Assembly (NCBI RefSeq): GCF_017696085.1
Contig: NZ_JAAORH010000001.1
Location: 434,001 to 498,000 of the forward strand
Reading direction: 5' to 3'
Source: Prochlorococcus marinus XMU1410
Lineage (GTDB): Bacteria; Cyanobacteriota; Cyanobacteriia; PCC-6307; Cyanobiaceae
DNA length: 64,000 nt
Of the stretch, positions 9,327-19,486 are shown in pieces. Numbering within the stretch: position 1 is the first letter of the stretch; the number at the start of each line of letters is the position of its first letter. The notes under the pieces were generated by a model that did not search any database, was not told the DNA's origin, and saw only the letters and a list, made by a program, of their open reading frames with translations. The position numbers and the translations under genes are program-made.

Positions 9327-9782
9327 TTACTTTTTCTCACCAATTATATGTACATTAATGATTCTTTCCTTTTGATCAAATCGATGTTCCCATAAATAAA
9401 CTGCTTGCCATGTGCCAAGCATAATTTTACCGTCTTGAAAACTCAAAGATAAACAAGTGTTTGTTAGGGATGTTTTAATATGTGCTGGCATATCGTCAGC
9501 CCCTTCTTGATAATGTTTATAGGATATTTCTTCTCTATTTTTTGATAAGGTAAAGTAGGAATCATAGGGAACTATCGATTGCATATACTTTTTTAGGTCC
9601 CTCAGTACATTTGGATCTGCGTTCTCATTAATAGTTAAACTGCAACTTGTATGAAGTGAAGTTAAATTTAAAATTCCGGAATGAAAATTATTTTTTTCAA
9701 CACATAAATTTAAATCATATGTGATATCAATAAAACCTTCGCCATGGGTTATGAATTTTAATTTTGAAAATATTTGTTCCAT
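9327..9782 (-). CDS. YjbQ/UPF0047 family protein
   Basis: A 151-residue protein of the UPF0047 family, with LHTSCSLTINENADPNV near residues 45-60, MPAHIKTSLT near 98-107 and the C-terminal signature LGTWQAVYLWEHR. E. coli YjbQ can replace thiamine-phosphate synthase weakly when overproduced, but the native role is unsettled. It is the first gene of the minus-strand run with the PCD and CobW genes, and is divergent from the M32 carboxypeptidase. Start ATG at 9782 (MEQIFSKLK). Confidence 0.92.
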   Translation of the reverse strand: MEQIFSKLKFITHGEGFIDITYDLNLCVEKNNFHSGILNLTSLHTSCSLTINENADPNVLRDLKKYMQSIVPYDSYFTLSKNREEISYKHYQEGADDMPAHIKTSLTNTCLSLSFQDGKIMLGTWQAVYLWEHRFDQKERIINVHIIGEKK

Positions 9783-9890
9783 ATAAGTTAAAACTTAATT
9801 AATCAATATCCTATTATGGATAAAGATGCATGTTTTACTGCAGACATTAAAATTTTTATCTTAAGATAAATTTAATTTCCATTTAAATCT

Positions 9891-11396
9891 TTGGCTGAAA
9901 CTCATTGGAATAAGCTGGGTGCTTACCTTAAAGAAACACAAATATTAGGTTCAATCCAAAATACACTTTATTGGGATCAGAATACTGGAATGCCAAAGAA
10001 AGGTGCTTCTTGGAGGTCTGAACAACTTACTTATATTGCAAAAGTATTGCATGAAAGAAATTCTTCCGAGGAATTTTCTAATTTAATACAATCTGCTAAA
10101 AATGAACTAGCAGATATTGTGCGAAATTCCGATAATCAACTTTTCATAAAAGATAAAGAAAGAAATATTAGTCTTTTATTGAAGGAATTTAATAGAGAAA
10201 GAAATTTAGATCCTAAATTAGTTGAGTTTCTAGCAAAGGCAAAATCTAAAGGGTATGAAAGCTGGCAAGAAGCTAAGGAAAAATCAGATTTTAAAATTTT
10301 TCTTCCTTTCTTTGAAGAATTAGTTAAATTGCGGATTGAAGAGGCAAAACAAATATCAGATCAATATTCACCATGGGAAACTTTAGCCCAACCCTTTGAG
10401 CCTGAATTAACTTTAAAGTGGCTGAATAAAATGTTTCAGCCTTTGAAAGATACTCTCCCAGAGTTGATTAGAGGGATTAATAAATCTAAGAAATATCACT
10501 GGGATTTGAACCCAGAATCCCAACATAATTTATGTTCTCAATTACTTGATGAGTTTGGGAGAGATAAAGATCTAGTTGTTGTTGGTAAATCCCCCCACCC
10601 CTTTTCGATTACATTAGGGCCTAATGATTACAGGATTACGACAAGAATTGTTAAAGGTGAACCATTATCAAGTTTTTTAGCAACTGCGCATGAGTGGGGG
10701 CATTCTATTTATGAGCAGGGTTTGCCATCTCAAAGTCATCAATGGTTTGCTTGGCCTTTAGGTCAAGCAACCTCTATGGGTATTCATGAAAGTCAATCTT
10801 TATTTTGGGAAAATAGAATAGTGAAATCCAAATCTTTTTCAAAAAGATTTTTTAACAAATTTGTTGCAGCTGGATGCTCTCTTAAGAATTATTTAGAACT
10901 ATGGAAATCTATTAATCATTTGGAAGCAGGATTAAATAGGGTTGAAGCGGATGAATTGACTTATGGCTTACACATATTAATAAGAACCGAACTTGAAATA
11001 GATTTAATTGAAAGAGGTTTACCTGCTGAAGATATTCCAACAGAATGGAATAAAAGATATGATGAACTCCTAGGAATTAAACCATCTAATGATGCAGAAG
11101 GTTGTCTTCAAGATGTTCATTGGAGTGAAGGGGCGTTTGGATATTTCCCCTCATATTTGTTAGGACATGTTATAAGTGCGCAAATATCTTCTCAAATGGA
11201 AAGAGACATAGGTTTGATTGACAACTTAATTGAAAATGGTGAATATCAAAAGATCATCTTTTGGTTAAAAAATAATATACATGAATATGGCAGATCAGTT
11301 AATTGTATGGAGTTGGTAAGAGCTGTAACTAATGAAGAACTATCGCCAAACTATTTTATTAATCATTTAAGGTCTAAAATAAATGATTTTTGCTGA
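9891..11396 (+). CDS. Thermostable carboxypeptidase 1, peptidase family M32 (Taq-type)
   Basis: A zinc metallocarboxypeptidase of 501 residues. The zinc site is AHEWGHSIYEQG (HExxH) near residue 268, followed by the family motif MGIHESQSLFWEN near 295 and the GYFPSYLLGHV segment near 425. The length agrees with family M32. The start is TTG at 9891; there is no ATG in reasonable reach and the N-terminal AETHWNKLGAYLKE resembles the family start. It likely recycles peptides in the cytosol. The downstream gene is a pyrophosphatase 63 bases away on the same strand. Confidence 0.95.
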   Translation: MAETHWNKLGAYLKETQILGSIQNTLYWDQNTGMPKKGASWRSEQLTYIAKVLHERNSSEEFSNLIQSAKNELADIVRNSDNQLFIKDKERNISLLLKEFNRERNLDPKLVEFLAKAKSKGYESWQEAKEKSDFKIFLPFFEELVKLRIEEAKQISDQYSPWETLAQPFEPELTLKWLNKMFQPLKDTLPELIRGINKSKKYHWDLNPESQHNLCSQLLDEFGRDKDLVVVGKSPHPFSITLGPNDYRITTRIVKGEPLSSFLATAHEWGHSIYEQGLPSQSHQWFAWPLGQATSMGIHESQSLFWENRIVKSKSFSKRFFNKFVAAGCSLKNYLELWKSINHLEAGLNRVEADELTYGLHILIRTELEIDLIERGLPAEDIPTEWNKRYDELLGIKPSNDAEGCLQDVHWSEGAFGYFPSYLLGHVISAQISSQMERDIGLIDNLIENGEYQKIIFWLKNNIHEYGRSVNCMELVRAVTNEELSPNYFINHLRSKINDFC

Positions 11397-11459
11397 AACA
11401 TTACTTTTAAAGAATTTGGTTAGGTGTGAGGATGTAAGATAAATAAAAATAATTTCTTG

Positions 11460-12047
11460 ATGGCAAATCTAAATCAGCCCCCAAGCAGGGTTACCCCCAA
11501 CTTATTGCACATACTAAATGCTTTCACTGATAGCTCAAATACAATAATAAACACTATTGTTGAATTGAACTCTAATACCATAAATAAATATGAATTAATT
11601 ACAGAAACGGGCCATCTTAAACTTGATAGGGTAGGTTATTCATCACTTGCGTATCCTTTTGCTTATGGATGTATTCCTAGGACATGGGATGAAGATGGAG
11701 ATCCACTTGATGTAGAAATTGTTGGAGTAACTGAGCCATTGATACCCGGATCTATTGTAGAAGCAAGGATTATTGGGGTCATGAAATTTGATGATGGTGG
11801 AGAGGTCGATGATAAGGTAATAGCGGTTCTCGCGGATGATAAAAGAATGGATCATATCTCAAGTTATGAAGACCTTGGAGATCATTGGTTAAAAGAAACA
11901 AAGTATTATTGGGAGCACTACAAAGATCTAAAAAAACCAGGAACATGTACTGTAAATGGTTTTTTTGGGATAGAAGAAGCTGTTAAAGTGATTAAAGATT
12001 GTGAAGAGAGATATAAAAAAGAAATTGATCCTAAATTAGTAAATTAA
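11460..12047 (+). CDS. Family I inorganic pyrophosphatase, active site intact
   Basis: Hydrolyses pyrophosphate to phosphate, pulling biosynthetic reactions forward. The 195-residue protein (ATG at 11460, preceded immediately by a TTG) retains the metal-binding motif DEDGDPLDV (equivalent to Asp65, Asp67 and Asp70 of E. coli), NKYELITETGHLKLDRV with the Lys/Glu/Arg residues, LAYPFAYG tyrosines, DDKVIAVL, and EHYKDLKKPG (Tyr141-Lys142). It has an extra N-terminal segment of about 30 residues. It is clearly different from the second pyrophosphatase at 26791, which resembles the usual cyanobacterial enzyme but lacks key residues. This copy is probably the working enzyme; that is inference. Confidence 0.93.
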   Translation: MANLNQPPSRVTPNLLHILNAFTDSSNTIINTIVELNSNTINKYELITETGHLKLDRVGYSSLAYPFAYGCIPRTWDEDGDPLDVEIVGVTEPLIPGSIVEARIIGVMKFDDGGEVDDKVIAVLADDKRMDHISSYEDLGDHWLKETKYYWEHYKDLKKPGTCTVNGFFGIEEAVKVIKDCEERYKKEIDPKLVN

Positions 12048-12053
12048 CAAATT

Positions 12054-13004
12054 TTATTTTTCTCTAAATTTTTCAAATATTTCGCTTAGTATTTCTTCTG
12101 CACCTTGCTGCTTTAATTTTTTAGCTAGTTCTTTGCCTACTTCTTCGGGATCATTAATATTGCCAATAGATTGATCTTTAATAAGCCTTTTCCCATCAAG
12201 AGATGCAACCATACCAGTAAGGCAAAGTTGTTCATTCTGAATTTTACTATTCACACCTATTGGGACTTGGCATCCACCTTCAAGCTCTCTTAAAAAAGCC
12301 CTTTCTGCTAGACATCTTTGACTGGTGGGTTTATCTTCTAAAATATTTATAATTTCTAAAACTTTTTTATCATCAGATTTACATTCAATGCCTAGTGCTC
12401 CTTGGCCAACGGCATGAAGGGAAATTTCACTTGGGATAATCTGGTGAATTCTTGATTCAAAGCCTAATCTCTTTAAACCAGCGGCCGCGAGAATTATACA
12501 ATCAAATTCTCCTGCATCTAATTTTTCAATTCTTGTAATAACATTTCCCCTTATATCTTTGAAAACAAGATGTGGGTATTTATTTCTTAATTGTGCAAGT
12601 CTTCTTAGAGAGCTTGTTCCAATAATCGAACCTTCAGGTAAGGTTTCTAGTTTATGACAGTCATTTTTTTTGTTTACTACTAAAGCATCTGCAGGATCCT
12701 CCCTTTTTGTAATGCATCCTAATTTAAGGCCATTAGGCAAATTGGTTGGTAAATCTTTCAGAGAATGTACAGCTATATCTGCATGGCCTACGAGCATTTG
12801 TGCTTCAAGTTCTTTTGTAAATAAGCCTTTGTCGCCTATTTTTGCTAAGGCTACATCAAGGATTTTGTCACCTTGAGTTGCCATAGCTTCTATAGATACC
12901 TCTAAATTGGGAATATTCCTTTCTAGTTGATCTTTAACCCATAAAGTTTGAACCATTGCTAGCTTACTTCTTCTACTAGCTATTTTTAGCTTTAAATTAG
13001 TCAT
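12054..13004 (-). CDS. hemC: Porphobilinogen deaminase (hydroxymethylbilane synthase)
   Basis: Polymerises four porphobilinogens into hydroxymethylbilane on a dipyrromethane cofactor. The 316-residue protein has [13 protein letters not shown] at the start, the catalytic Asp in [11 protein letters not shown] near residue 84, [11 protein letters not shown] near 130 and the cofactor-binding Cys245 in [10 protein letters not shown]. Start ATG at 13004. The gene converges on the pyrophosphatase gene with six bases between stops, and lies downstream of the sigma factor gene's convergent neighbourhood on the same strand. Together with hemL and hemH it supplies tetrapyrroles for chlorophyll. Confidence 0.97.
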   Translation of the reverse strand: MTNLKLKIASRRSKLAMVQTLWVKDQLERNIPNLEVSIEAMATQGDKILDVALAKIGDKGLFTKELEAQMLVGHADIAVHSLKDLPTNLPNGLKLGCITKREDPADALVVNKKNDCHKLETLPEGSIIGTSSLRRLAQLRNKYPHLVFKDIRGNVITRIEKLDAGEFDCIILAAAGLKRLGFESRIHQIIPSEISLHAVGQGALGIECKSDDKKVLEIINILEDKPTSQRCLAERAFLRELEGGCQVPIGVNSKIQNEQLCLTGMVASLDGKRLIKDQSIGNINDPEEVGKELAKKLKQQGAEEILSEIFEKFREK

Positions 13005-13101
13005 TAAATATTATTTAGAGTTTGAATTAAAAATTAAGTCGAATCTATCTTAAGCTATTATTTTGCCAGTTTTTAAAGCTGAATATTATATTTAACTTTT
13101 T

Positions 13102-14286
13102 TTATTTTATATATTCTTTTAAAACCCCATTTCGATTTGGATGTCTAAGTTTTCTTAGGGCTTTTGCCTCTATTTGTCTAATTCTTTCTCTCGTCACATC
13201 AAAAATCTGGCCAATTTCTTCAAGAGTTTTCATTCTTCCATCATCAATTCCATATCTCAATCTGAGAACATCTCTTTCTCTTGGACTAAGAGTGGCTAAT
13301 ACTCCTTCCAAATCTTCTCTTAGTAAAGTTTTAGAAACATCTTGCTCTGGATTTTCTATATCAGCCTCTATAAAGTCTCCTAGTCTTGAGTCTTCTTCTT
13401 TCCCTATTGGAGTTTCTAAAGAAATAGGAAGTTGCGCACTTTTAGCTATAAATCTTAATTTTTCGATTGTCATTTCCATACTCTCTGCAATTTCTTCTTC
13501 ACTAGGTTTCCTGCCAAATTCTTGGCTAAGAACTTTTGTGGTTTTTTTAATTCTGGATATTGTCTCGTATAAGTGAACTGGCAATCTAATAGTTCTACTT
13601 TGATCCGCAATTGCTCTTGTAATAGCTTGGCGAATCCACCAAGTTGCATATGTAGAGAACTTATAACCTTTTTCATGGTCGAATTTTTCGGCTGCCCTAA
13701 TTAAACCCAAACTTCCTTCTTGGATTAAATCTTGAAATGATAAACCTCTGTTCATATATTTTTTAGCAATGGAAACAACTAATCTTAAATTTGATTGAAC
13801 CATTTTTTCTTTAGCTCTGCGCCCTAAGAGAAGTCTTCTTCTAAATTTAGGAAGAGGCATATCTATTAACTCGGCCCATTCTCTTACCGATGGGAAATGC
13901 CCTTTTTCTGACTCATATTGAGTTGCTAGCTCTTCTAATTGGAGTAAGTCAGCAATTTTTCTTGCAAGCTCAATTTCTTCATCTGGTCTTAAAAGTCTAA
14001 TTCTTCCAATTTCTTGGAGATAAACTCTTATTGAATCTTCAGTGTAGATACCTTTTGGCCCAAGCTTTATATTCCCGAGCCCTTTATCCTCTTCTTCAGA
14101 ATCACTAAATTCATTATTGTTATTTTCAATATTGCTTTCGTTTAACTTAGCAGATGTCTGTAAAGTTTGATTATTTTTATTACTATCTTCTTCAACTACT
14201 GTTTCTAAATTTGTATTAATTTTTTTATTGATCTTTTTTTTTGAACTAGGCTTGGAATTCTTTGATTCTGCTGCGACTGGACACAT
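13102..14286 (-). CDS. rpoD: Principal RNA polymerase sigma factor (group 1 sigma-70)
   Basis: The 394-residue protein has every sigma-70 region in order: region 1.2 ([20 protein letters not shown], about 95-125), region 2 ([21 protein letters not shown], then [14 protein letters not shown] for -10 recognition, about 165-235), region 3, and region 4 ([21 protein letters not shown] near 355-375) for the -35 element. The N-terminus is a Lys/Asn/Ser-rich acidic extension of about 85 residues. The complete region 2.4 helix and the length favour the housekeeping factor (SigA type), but some cyanobacterial group 2 factors look similar. Start ATG at 14286, preceded by a good purine-rich AGGAG ribosome site. 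Confidence 0.92.
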   Translation of the reverse strand: MCPVAAESKNSKPSSKKKINKKINTNLETVVEEDSNKNNQTLQTSAKLNESNIENNNNEFSDSEEEDKGLGNIKLGPKGIYTEDSIRVYLQEIGRIRLLRPDEEIELARKIADLLQLEELATQYESEKGHFPSVREWAELIDMPLPKFRRRLLLGRRAKEKMVQSNLRLVVSIAKKYMNRGLSFQDLIQEGSLGLIRAAEKFDHEKGYKFSTYATWWIRQAITRAIADQSRTIRLPVHLYETISRIKKTTKVLSQEFGRKPSEEEIAESMEMTIEKLRFIAKSAQLPISLETPIGKEEDSRLGDFIEADIENPEQDVSKTLLREDLEGVLATLSPRERDVLRLRYGIDDGRMKTLEEIGQIFDVTRERIRQIEAKALRKLRHPNRNGVLKEYIK

Positions 14287-14607
14287 AATTGACTCCTTTC
14301 TACGGTGAATTTAACTAGATAAAATTTTATTTAGGGCTAATTTGAACATTTAGTAGTAAAGTCCCCTTAATGTTTAAAAAACTTTTTCACAAAATGAGAA
14401 TAAGAAAAGTTTTCTAAATTGTTGAAAAATTTAAATAGTGCTATAGATTACCTAAAGTAAAAAGTCTTGGGATTTCTCAGACAGGCAGATCATTTTTGAA
14501 TTTTCAGTCAATGATCAGAGCTTCATGTCTCCCTTAAGAGCAGGATACTTACAATGTGCAAAAAACACTTTGTGGAATGTTCAACAATCCAATACTAAGA
14601 AAAAGTT
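14287..14607. other. Intergenic region between rpoD and priA, with inverted repeats
   Basis: These 321 bases separate divergent genes and must hold both promoters. I see no convincing protein-coding frame. Two inverted repeats stand out: GATCATT at 14488-14494 paired with AATGATC at 14510-14516, and ACAATGTG paired with CACTTTGT (one mismatch) around 14552-14575, just before priA. The unusual length for this compact genome suggests a long 5' leader or a small RNA, but nothing identifies one. No tRNA is present. Confidence 0.4.
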
Positions 14608-16884
14608 TTGAAGCCGGCAAGTAATCAGTTATTAAATATCTCCTATAAATTGGAAATTTTGCTTGATATAGGTAGTAGTAATGAAAGCTTTTACTATTTA
14701 GATGGAAATAATCTTGGAGCAGAAGTTGGAGATATTGTAGGTGTGAGACTAAGGGGGAGATTATTGAATGGGTTGGTGATCTCCAAAAAAGACTTTTCGA
14801 CAATCAATAATGATGAATCAAATATTACTGGAGGAAAAAGTATAAGATATTTGTCTGTTGAAAGTATTTTGCAGAAAAAAATAATTGATGAATCTTGGAG
14901 AGAATTGATGGACTCCCTAGCCTCTTTTTATATGGTTAGTAATTTAAAAATGTTTAAAACTGCATTTCCTCCTGGCTGGATTGGTAAATATAAAAAATTC
15001 TCTAAAGGTTTAAAAGATCAAATATGGATTGAAACTAAAAAAGAATTTGATATTAAGAAAAATAGATTAACCAAAAAAGAATTTTTTTTAATGGATACTT
15101 TATCTAAAAAAGGTAATTGGCAAAGTGAATTAATAAAGTCTGGTTTTAATTACACTCTAATTAAATCAATGGTCAGTAAAAATTATCTTGCTAAATCTAA
15201 AAGAAAAAAAAATATAAATAGTAAATTAAATTCCTTTTTAAAAGATCATATCGCAACGAAAAAACCAAATCTTACAAATGAGCAAAAAATTGCATTTCAA
15301 GAATTTCAAACAATGAAACCAGGAGATGCATTACTTCTTTGGGGCGAAACAGGTTCAGGTAAAACAGAAGTGTATATTAGAATTGCTGAAGATCAATTTC
15401 TTAAGAAAAAAAGTTGTTTGATACTAGCCCCAGAAATTGGATTAATTCCTCAACTTATTGATAGGTTTAGTAGGCGATTTAATAATGTCGTTTACGAATA
15501 TCATAGTAATTGTTCTCCGGATCATAGAACTTTAGTTTGGAAGAAAATTATTAATGCTAATGAACCTTTAATAGTAATAGGTACAAGGTCGGCAGTTTTT
15601 CTTCCAATCAAAAATCTGGGATTAATAATAATGGATGAAGAACATGATGTTTCTTATAAGCAAGATAGTCCTATGCCTTGCTATGACGCTAGAGAGATTG
15701 CTATTGAAATAGTAAAAAGGAATTCTGCAAAGTTAATTTTTGGGAGTGCAACCCCATCAATGAAGACTTGGAAAAAGTGTATTTTTGAAAGGAATTTTAA
15801 ATTGGTAAGAATGATTCAAAGGATATCCAGTAATGAGACTCCTGAAATAAAAATTATTGATATGCGGGATGAGTTCAAAAAGGGAAATATGAAAATTTTT
15901 TCCAATGAATTATTACAATTGCTTCCTCAACTACACTTAAAAAAAGAGCAAGCAATAATTTTGATCCCTAGGAGGGGGCATAGTGGATTTTTAAGTTGTA
16001 GAAATTGCGGATATTTAATAAATTGCCCCAACTGTGACGTTCCTTTATCAGTTCATCTCGGATCACAAGGAAAAAAATGGTTAAGGTGTCATTGGTGTGA
16101 TCATAAATCAAGATTGATCAATTGTTGCCCAGATTGTCATTCAACTGCTTTCAAACCTTTTGGAATTGGTACGCAAAGGGTAATAGAGTTTTTAAATGAA
16201 GAATTTCCTGACTTAAGAGTACTTCGCTTTGATAGAGATACAACTTCAGGAAAGGATGGTCATAGAGATATTCTTTCAAAGTTTTCTAAAGGTGATGCTG
16301 ATATTCTTGTCGGTACTCAGATGTTGGCAAAAGGTATTGACATCCCCAATATTACTCTTTCAGTAGTTATTGCAGCAGATGGATTACTTCATCGCCCAGA
16401 TATTTCAGCAGAAGAAAAATCATTACAATTGTTTTTGCAAGTAGCAGGAAGGGCCGGCAGGGCACAAAAAAAAGGGAAAGTAATTTTTCAAACATATAAA
16501 CCTAACCACCCGGTGATTTCGTATCTTCAAAAAAGAGATTATGAAAGATTCTTAATTGAAAACTCGAGATTGAGAAAGAATGCTAATTTATTTCCATTTT
16601 GCACAATTTGCCTTCTTAAATTATCAGGTGAAAATTATGAATTAACTGAGTCAACTGCAATAAAATTAGCAAAATACCTAGTCAGTTTTTGTAAGAAAAA
16701 GAACTGGAAATTAATTGGTCCTGCCCCTAGTTTAATAGCTAAAGTCGGTAAAAAATTTAGATGGCAGATATTAATACATGGTCCTGAAGGAACAAAGATA
16801 CCTTTACCTGATAGATCAATATTATGGAAACTTATACCAAAAAATGTTTTTTTAACAATAGATGTTAATCCAGCAGAATTGTAA
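14608..16884 (+). CDS. priA: Primosomal replication restart helicase PriA
   Basis: A 3'-5' DNA helicase that reloads the replisome at stalled forks. The 758-residue protein contains the Walker A GETGSGKTEVY near residue 250, the Walker B DEEHD near 347, LIFGSATPS, and the zinc-binding Cys array (CRNCGYLINCPNCD, CHWCDHKSRLINCCPDC) near 470-515. The helicase C-terminal half has GTQMLAKGID and QVAGRAGRA. The start is TTG at 14608, giving MKPASNQLLNISY. The stop abuts the convergent DUF3153 gene with no gap. Length and motifs are complete. Confidence 0.96.
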   Translation: MKPASNQLLNISYKLEILLDIGSSNESFYYLDGNNLGAEVGDIVGVRLRGRLLNGLVISKKDFSTINNDESNITGGKSIRYLSVESILQKKIIDESWRELMDSLASFYMVSNLKMFKTAFPPGWIGKYKKFSKGLKDQIWIETKKEFDIKKNRLTKKEFFLMDTLSKKGNWQSELIKSGFNYTLIKSMVSKNYLAKSKRKKNINSKLNSFLKDHIATKKPNLTNEQKIAFQEFQTMKPGDALLLWGETGSGKTEVYIRIAEDQFLKKKSCLILAPEIGLIPQLIDRFSRRFNNVVYEYHSNCSPDHRTLVWKKIINANEPLIVIGTRSAVFLPIKNLGLIIMDEEHDVSYKQDSPMPCYDAREIAIEIVKRNSAKLIFGSATPSMKTWKKCIFERNFKLVRMIQRISSNETPEIKIIDMRDEFKKGNMKIFSNELLQLLPQLHLKKEQAIILIPRRGHSGFLSCRNCGYLINCPNCDVPLSVHLGSQGKKWLRCHWCDHKSRLINCCPDCHSTAFKPFGIGTQRVIEFLNEEFPDLRVLRFDRDTTSGKDGHRDILSKFSKGDADILVGTQMLAKGIDIPNITLSVVIAADGLLHRPDISAEEKSLQLFLQVAGRAGRAQKKGKVIFQTYKPNHPVISYLQKRDYERFLIENSRLRKNANLFPFCTICLLKLSGENYELTESTAIKLAKYLVSFCKKKNWKLIGPAPSLIAKVGKKFRWQILIHGPEGTKIPLPDRSILWKLIPKNVFLTIDVNPAEL

Positions 16885-17994
16885 TTACTTTGATGGAAGT
16901 TGAGGTAAATCTGAACCTAGTTTAAATCTATAGAATCTTAATAAATAGGCTAAAATTATAATAATTAAAATAATAGATATCCCAATCAAGAGTTTGTTAA
17001 GGCTCCAGAAAGAAAATTCAAGACTATTTATCTGCCCTTGATTTAAATCCCAAATTATTAGATTTTTTGTGATTTCTAAATTTGAATTATTTTTATTGGT
17101 AAGGATAGCTTTATTGGGGTGAATAATTTTGAAAATGAGTTCTAAATTATCAATGCCTTTAATAGAATTTAGATCCAAATCTAACCTGTAAAAGTATTTT
17201 TTAAAAAAAATGAAGTTTTTTTGAGCAGTATTAATTTCTATATTTGTTGATTCTCCCGCTAACTCTCCAGCTGTATTTTGGGTGATTTTAAGAACTTGCT
17301 TTGTATCCTCTAAATTGAGATTTTTATGTTTCAAAGAAAAGGTTGATTCGTCTTGTTCAATTTCTGCGTCAGGAAAAATATCTTTCATCTTCTCTTCAAA
17401 TTTTAATTGCCAAGGAAATTTCTTTATGTATTTACTCTCTATCACTAAATTATTAGTTATTGAATCAAGTTCACTAAGATCAAGGGTATCCTCAATTTTT
17501 ACGCAGCCACTTAAAAGTGGAATTAATAATATTAGTATTAAAAAAATGATCAGTGAAAAGCCTTTCTGAAAGGGTTTTGTTTCACCAGTAGGTGTCTCAG
17601 TTACATTAATAAATTTTTTTTTCTTCAATACTTCTCTTTTTTTGCGCAGTGAGTCAAGAGATTTTTTATTGAGTGATGGGTCGCTTTCAAACTGTACGTT
17701 CCAATTTTCTGGCTTTTTAATGTCAGGAGAGTCTATAACTTCCATCAAATATATTGCATTTTCTCTCGTCTTATTATCGTAAGATTTTAGAAGTTCTTTA
17801 CAAAACCTTTTAGCCTCCTCCCTTTTATTGATACCACATAGAGCAGTAATTAAGATTGTTCTTAAATTTACTCCCTCTTTGCTTGATAAAGGAAATGATT
17901 CGATTATGGGCAAAAGAAATTTAATGCAATAATGATACTCACCTTTAGCTAAAGCAAGTTCTACTTTTTCTAAAACTTGCTCATAAGTTTTCAT
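16885..17994 (-). CDS. DUF3153-type membrane protein fused to an N-terminal helical (TPR-like) domain
   Basis: A 369-residue protein with three parts. Residues 1-90 are helical with TPR-like spacing (ALAKGEYHYCIKFLLPIIESFP). Residues about 146-162 form a hydrophobic segment ending LLSGCVKIEDTLDL, which looks like an internal copy of the lipoprotein signal that begins stand-alone DUF3153 proteins. Residues 165-330 are the DUF3153-like extracytoplasmic domain, and a second membrane helix (ISIILIIIILAYLL) follows near 335-350. The arrangement suggests a fusion of a cytosolic helical protein with a former lipoprotein, now anchored by two helices. Function unknown. Four bases separate it from argB on the same strand. 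Confidence 0.72.
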   Translation of the reverse strand: MKTYEQVLEKVELALAKGEYHYCIKFLLPIIESFPLSSKEGVNLRTILITALCGINKREEAKRFCKELLKSYDNKTRENAIYLMEVIDSPDIKKPENWNVQFESDPSLNKKSLDSLRKKREVLKKKKFINVTETPTGETKPFQKGFSLIIFLILILLIPLLSGCVKIEDTLDLSELDSITNNLVIESKYIKKFPWQLKFEEKMKDIFPDAEIEQDESTFSLKHKNLNLEDTKQVLKITQNTAGELAGESTNIEINTAQKNFIFFKKYFYRLDLDLNSIKGIDNLELIFKIIHPNKAILTNKNNSNLEITKNLIIWDLNQGQINSLEFSFWSLNKLLIGISIILIIIILAYLLRFYRFKLGSDLPQLPSK

Positions 17995-17997
17995 GGG

Positions 17998-18849
17998 TTA
18001 GGCGACTATCATTGTACCTATTCCGGAATTTGTAAAAATCTCAAGAAGTAATGAATGTTCTATTCTTCCATCAATTATGTGAGCTGCTTTGACTCCTTGG
18101 GCTAAAGCTCTTATACAGCATTCTGTCTTTGGAATCATACCTTCAGTCACAATTTTTTTATCAATTAAATCTCTTGCCTGTTTGAGATTAGTTTTTTCAA
18201 CAAGACTATTTTTGTTATCTTTTTCTTTTAAAATCCCTTGAGTATCAGTAAGAAGAATAAGTTTTTCTGCATTTATAGCAGCAGCAATTTCTCCAGCAAC
18301 AAAATCTGCATTAATGTTATGGGAAATACCCTCCAAGGTTGATCCAATGCTAGAAATAATTGGGATGTATCCTTTAGAAATAAGAGGATCTAATATTTCA
18401 GGATTGATTTTTGTAACCTCTCCCACTAACCCATGACTCCCATCTCCTAGTTCTCTAGATTGAATTAAGTTGCCATCAAGACCTGATATCCCCACGGCTA
18501 AAGATCCAGTTTTATTAATCCCTTTTACAATTTGTTTGTTAACTCTACCCATTAGAACCATCTCGACAATTTCCATTGTTTTTTGATCAGTAATTCTTAA
18601 TCCATTTTCGAATTTAGGAGATATTTCTAATTTCTTTAACCAATTATTAATCTCTGGTCCACCTCCATGAATTACTATCGGACAAACCCCAACGGTTGAT
18701 AAAAGTGCAATGTCTCTAAAAAAAGCATTTTTTAAATTATCATTCTCCATAACAGAACCACCATACTTTATAACAATTTTTCTACCTGAGAAACTTTGTA
18801 TATATGGAAGTGCTTCGCTTAATATTGATACTCTTTGAGAATCATTCAT
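17998..18849 (-). CDS. argB: Acetylglutamate kinase
   Basis: Phosphorylates N-acetylglutamate, the controlled step of arginine synthesis and the target of PII regulation in cyanobacteria. The 283-residue protein shows KYGGSVMEN near residue 28, [12 protein letters not shown] near 60 for substrate binding, and [15 protein letters not shown] near 180. The C-terminal region retains [11 protein letters not shown], part of the nucleotide and arginine-binding surface. Start ATG at 18849. It is transcribed with the DUF3153 protein downstream. Confidence 0.97.
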   Translation of the reverse strand: MNDSQRVSILSEALPYIQSFSGRKIVIKYGGSVMENDNLKNAFFRDIALLSTVGVCPIVIHGGGPEINNWLKKLEISPKFENGLRITDQKTMEIVEMVLMGRVNKQIVKGINKTGSLAVGISGLDGNLIQSRELGDGSHGLVGEVTKINPEILDPLISKGYIPIISSIGSTLEGISHNINADFVAGEIAAAINAEKLILLTDTQGILKEKDNKNSLVEKTNLKQARDLIDKKIVTEGMIPKTECCIRALAQGVKAAHIIDGRIEHSLLLEIFTNSGIGTMIVA

Positions 18850-18913
18850 TATTAAAATTCATTAAAACTTGATTGAATTTAGAAATTAGGTTTTTACAAA
18901 TATATCCTTATAT

Positions 18914-19444
18914 TCAATAAAAGAGAATAAAATCAAATTCTTTTTTATTATCGACGATAATAAATTCTGATTCAAGACCTTTGACAAAAAATCTATTTAA
19001 TCTTTCTTGTTTTTCAATCCATTTTTCTAAAGGGACAGCGTTTAATTCGAAACGCATTCTGAGACCATTTTTTTCTTCCTTTGTAATTTCCTCTATTTCT
19101 TTTAATTGAGGGGGGTTATCTTCGTCCCACAAATTTAAAGATTCTAATGACGATTCAAGATGAGCTTTTATCCCATACCTCCATCTTGTAACATCTTTAA
19201 CTAATGCTGTTAGTTCTTTTGGTCTATTAAATTTATTTGTCGCAAAATTTGTCTTGTCAAATAACTCTACAGGAGGTATTTCGGAAGTCTTTAAGCCTAA
19301 GCCAATTAGGAAAATAGGTACTCCATAAAAAAAAGTAGGTACACTTAAATTCACTGAGTCTGTAAAATAAGCAGTCATTCCAACAAAAGCTAATATACCC
19401 CCAGCGGTTACGATTAAGTTTCCAGGCGATAAGTATTTCTTCAT
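18914..19444 (-). CDS. DUF2854 membrane protein
   Basis: A 176-residue protein with two N-terminal membrane helices (LIVTAGGILAFVGMTAYF at about 9-27 and VPTFFYGVPIFLIGLGL at about 35-51), then a soluble domain containing TRWRYGIKAHLESSLESL near 85-105 and a C-terminal β-rich end. This matches the DUF2854 family found in cyanobacteria and plastids, whose role is unknown. It is upstream of argB on the same strand and divergent from a 60-residue gene. Confidence 0.8.
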   Translation of the reverse strand: MKKYLSPGNLIVTAGGILAFVGMTAYFTDSVNLSVPTFFYGVPIFLIGLGLKTSEIPPVELFDKTNFATNKFNRPKELTALVKDVTRWRYGIKAHLESSLESLNLWDEDNPPQLKEIEEITKEEKNGLRMRFELNAVPLEKWIEKQERLNRFFVKGLESEFIIVDNKKEFDFILFY

Positions 19445-19486
19445 TTTGATTTAGTAGAATGAGTTTTAAATAGGCTAACAAGTATT

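Noticed and set aside
14549-14803. Minus-strand open frame overlapping the priA start
   Set aside because: It lies largely antisense to the priA N-terminus, which is supported by continuous family similarity; no independent evidence.
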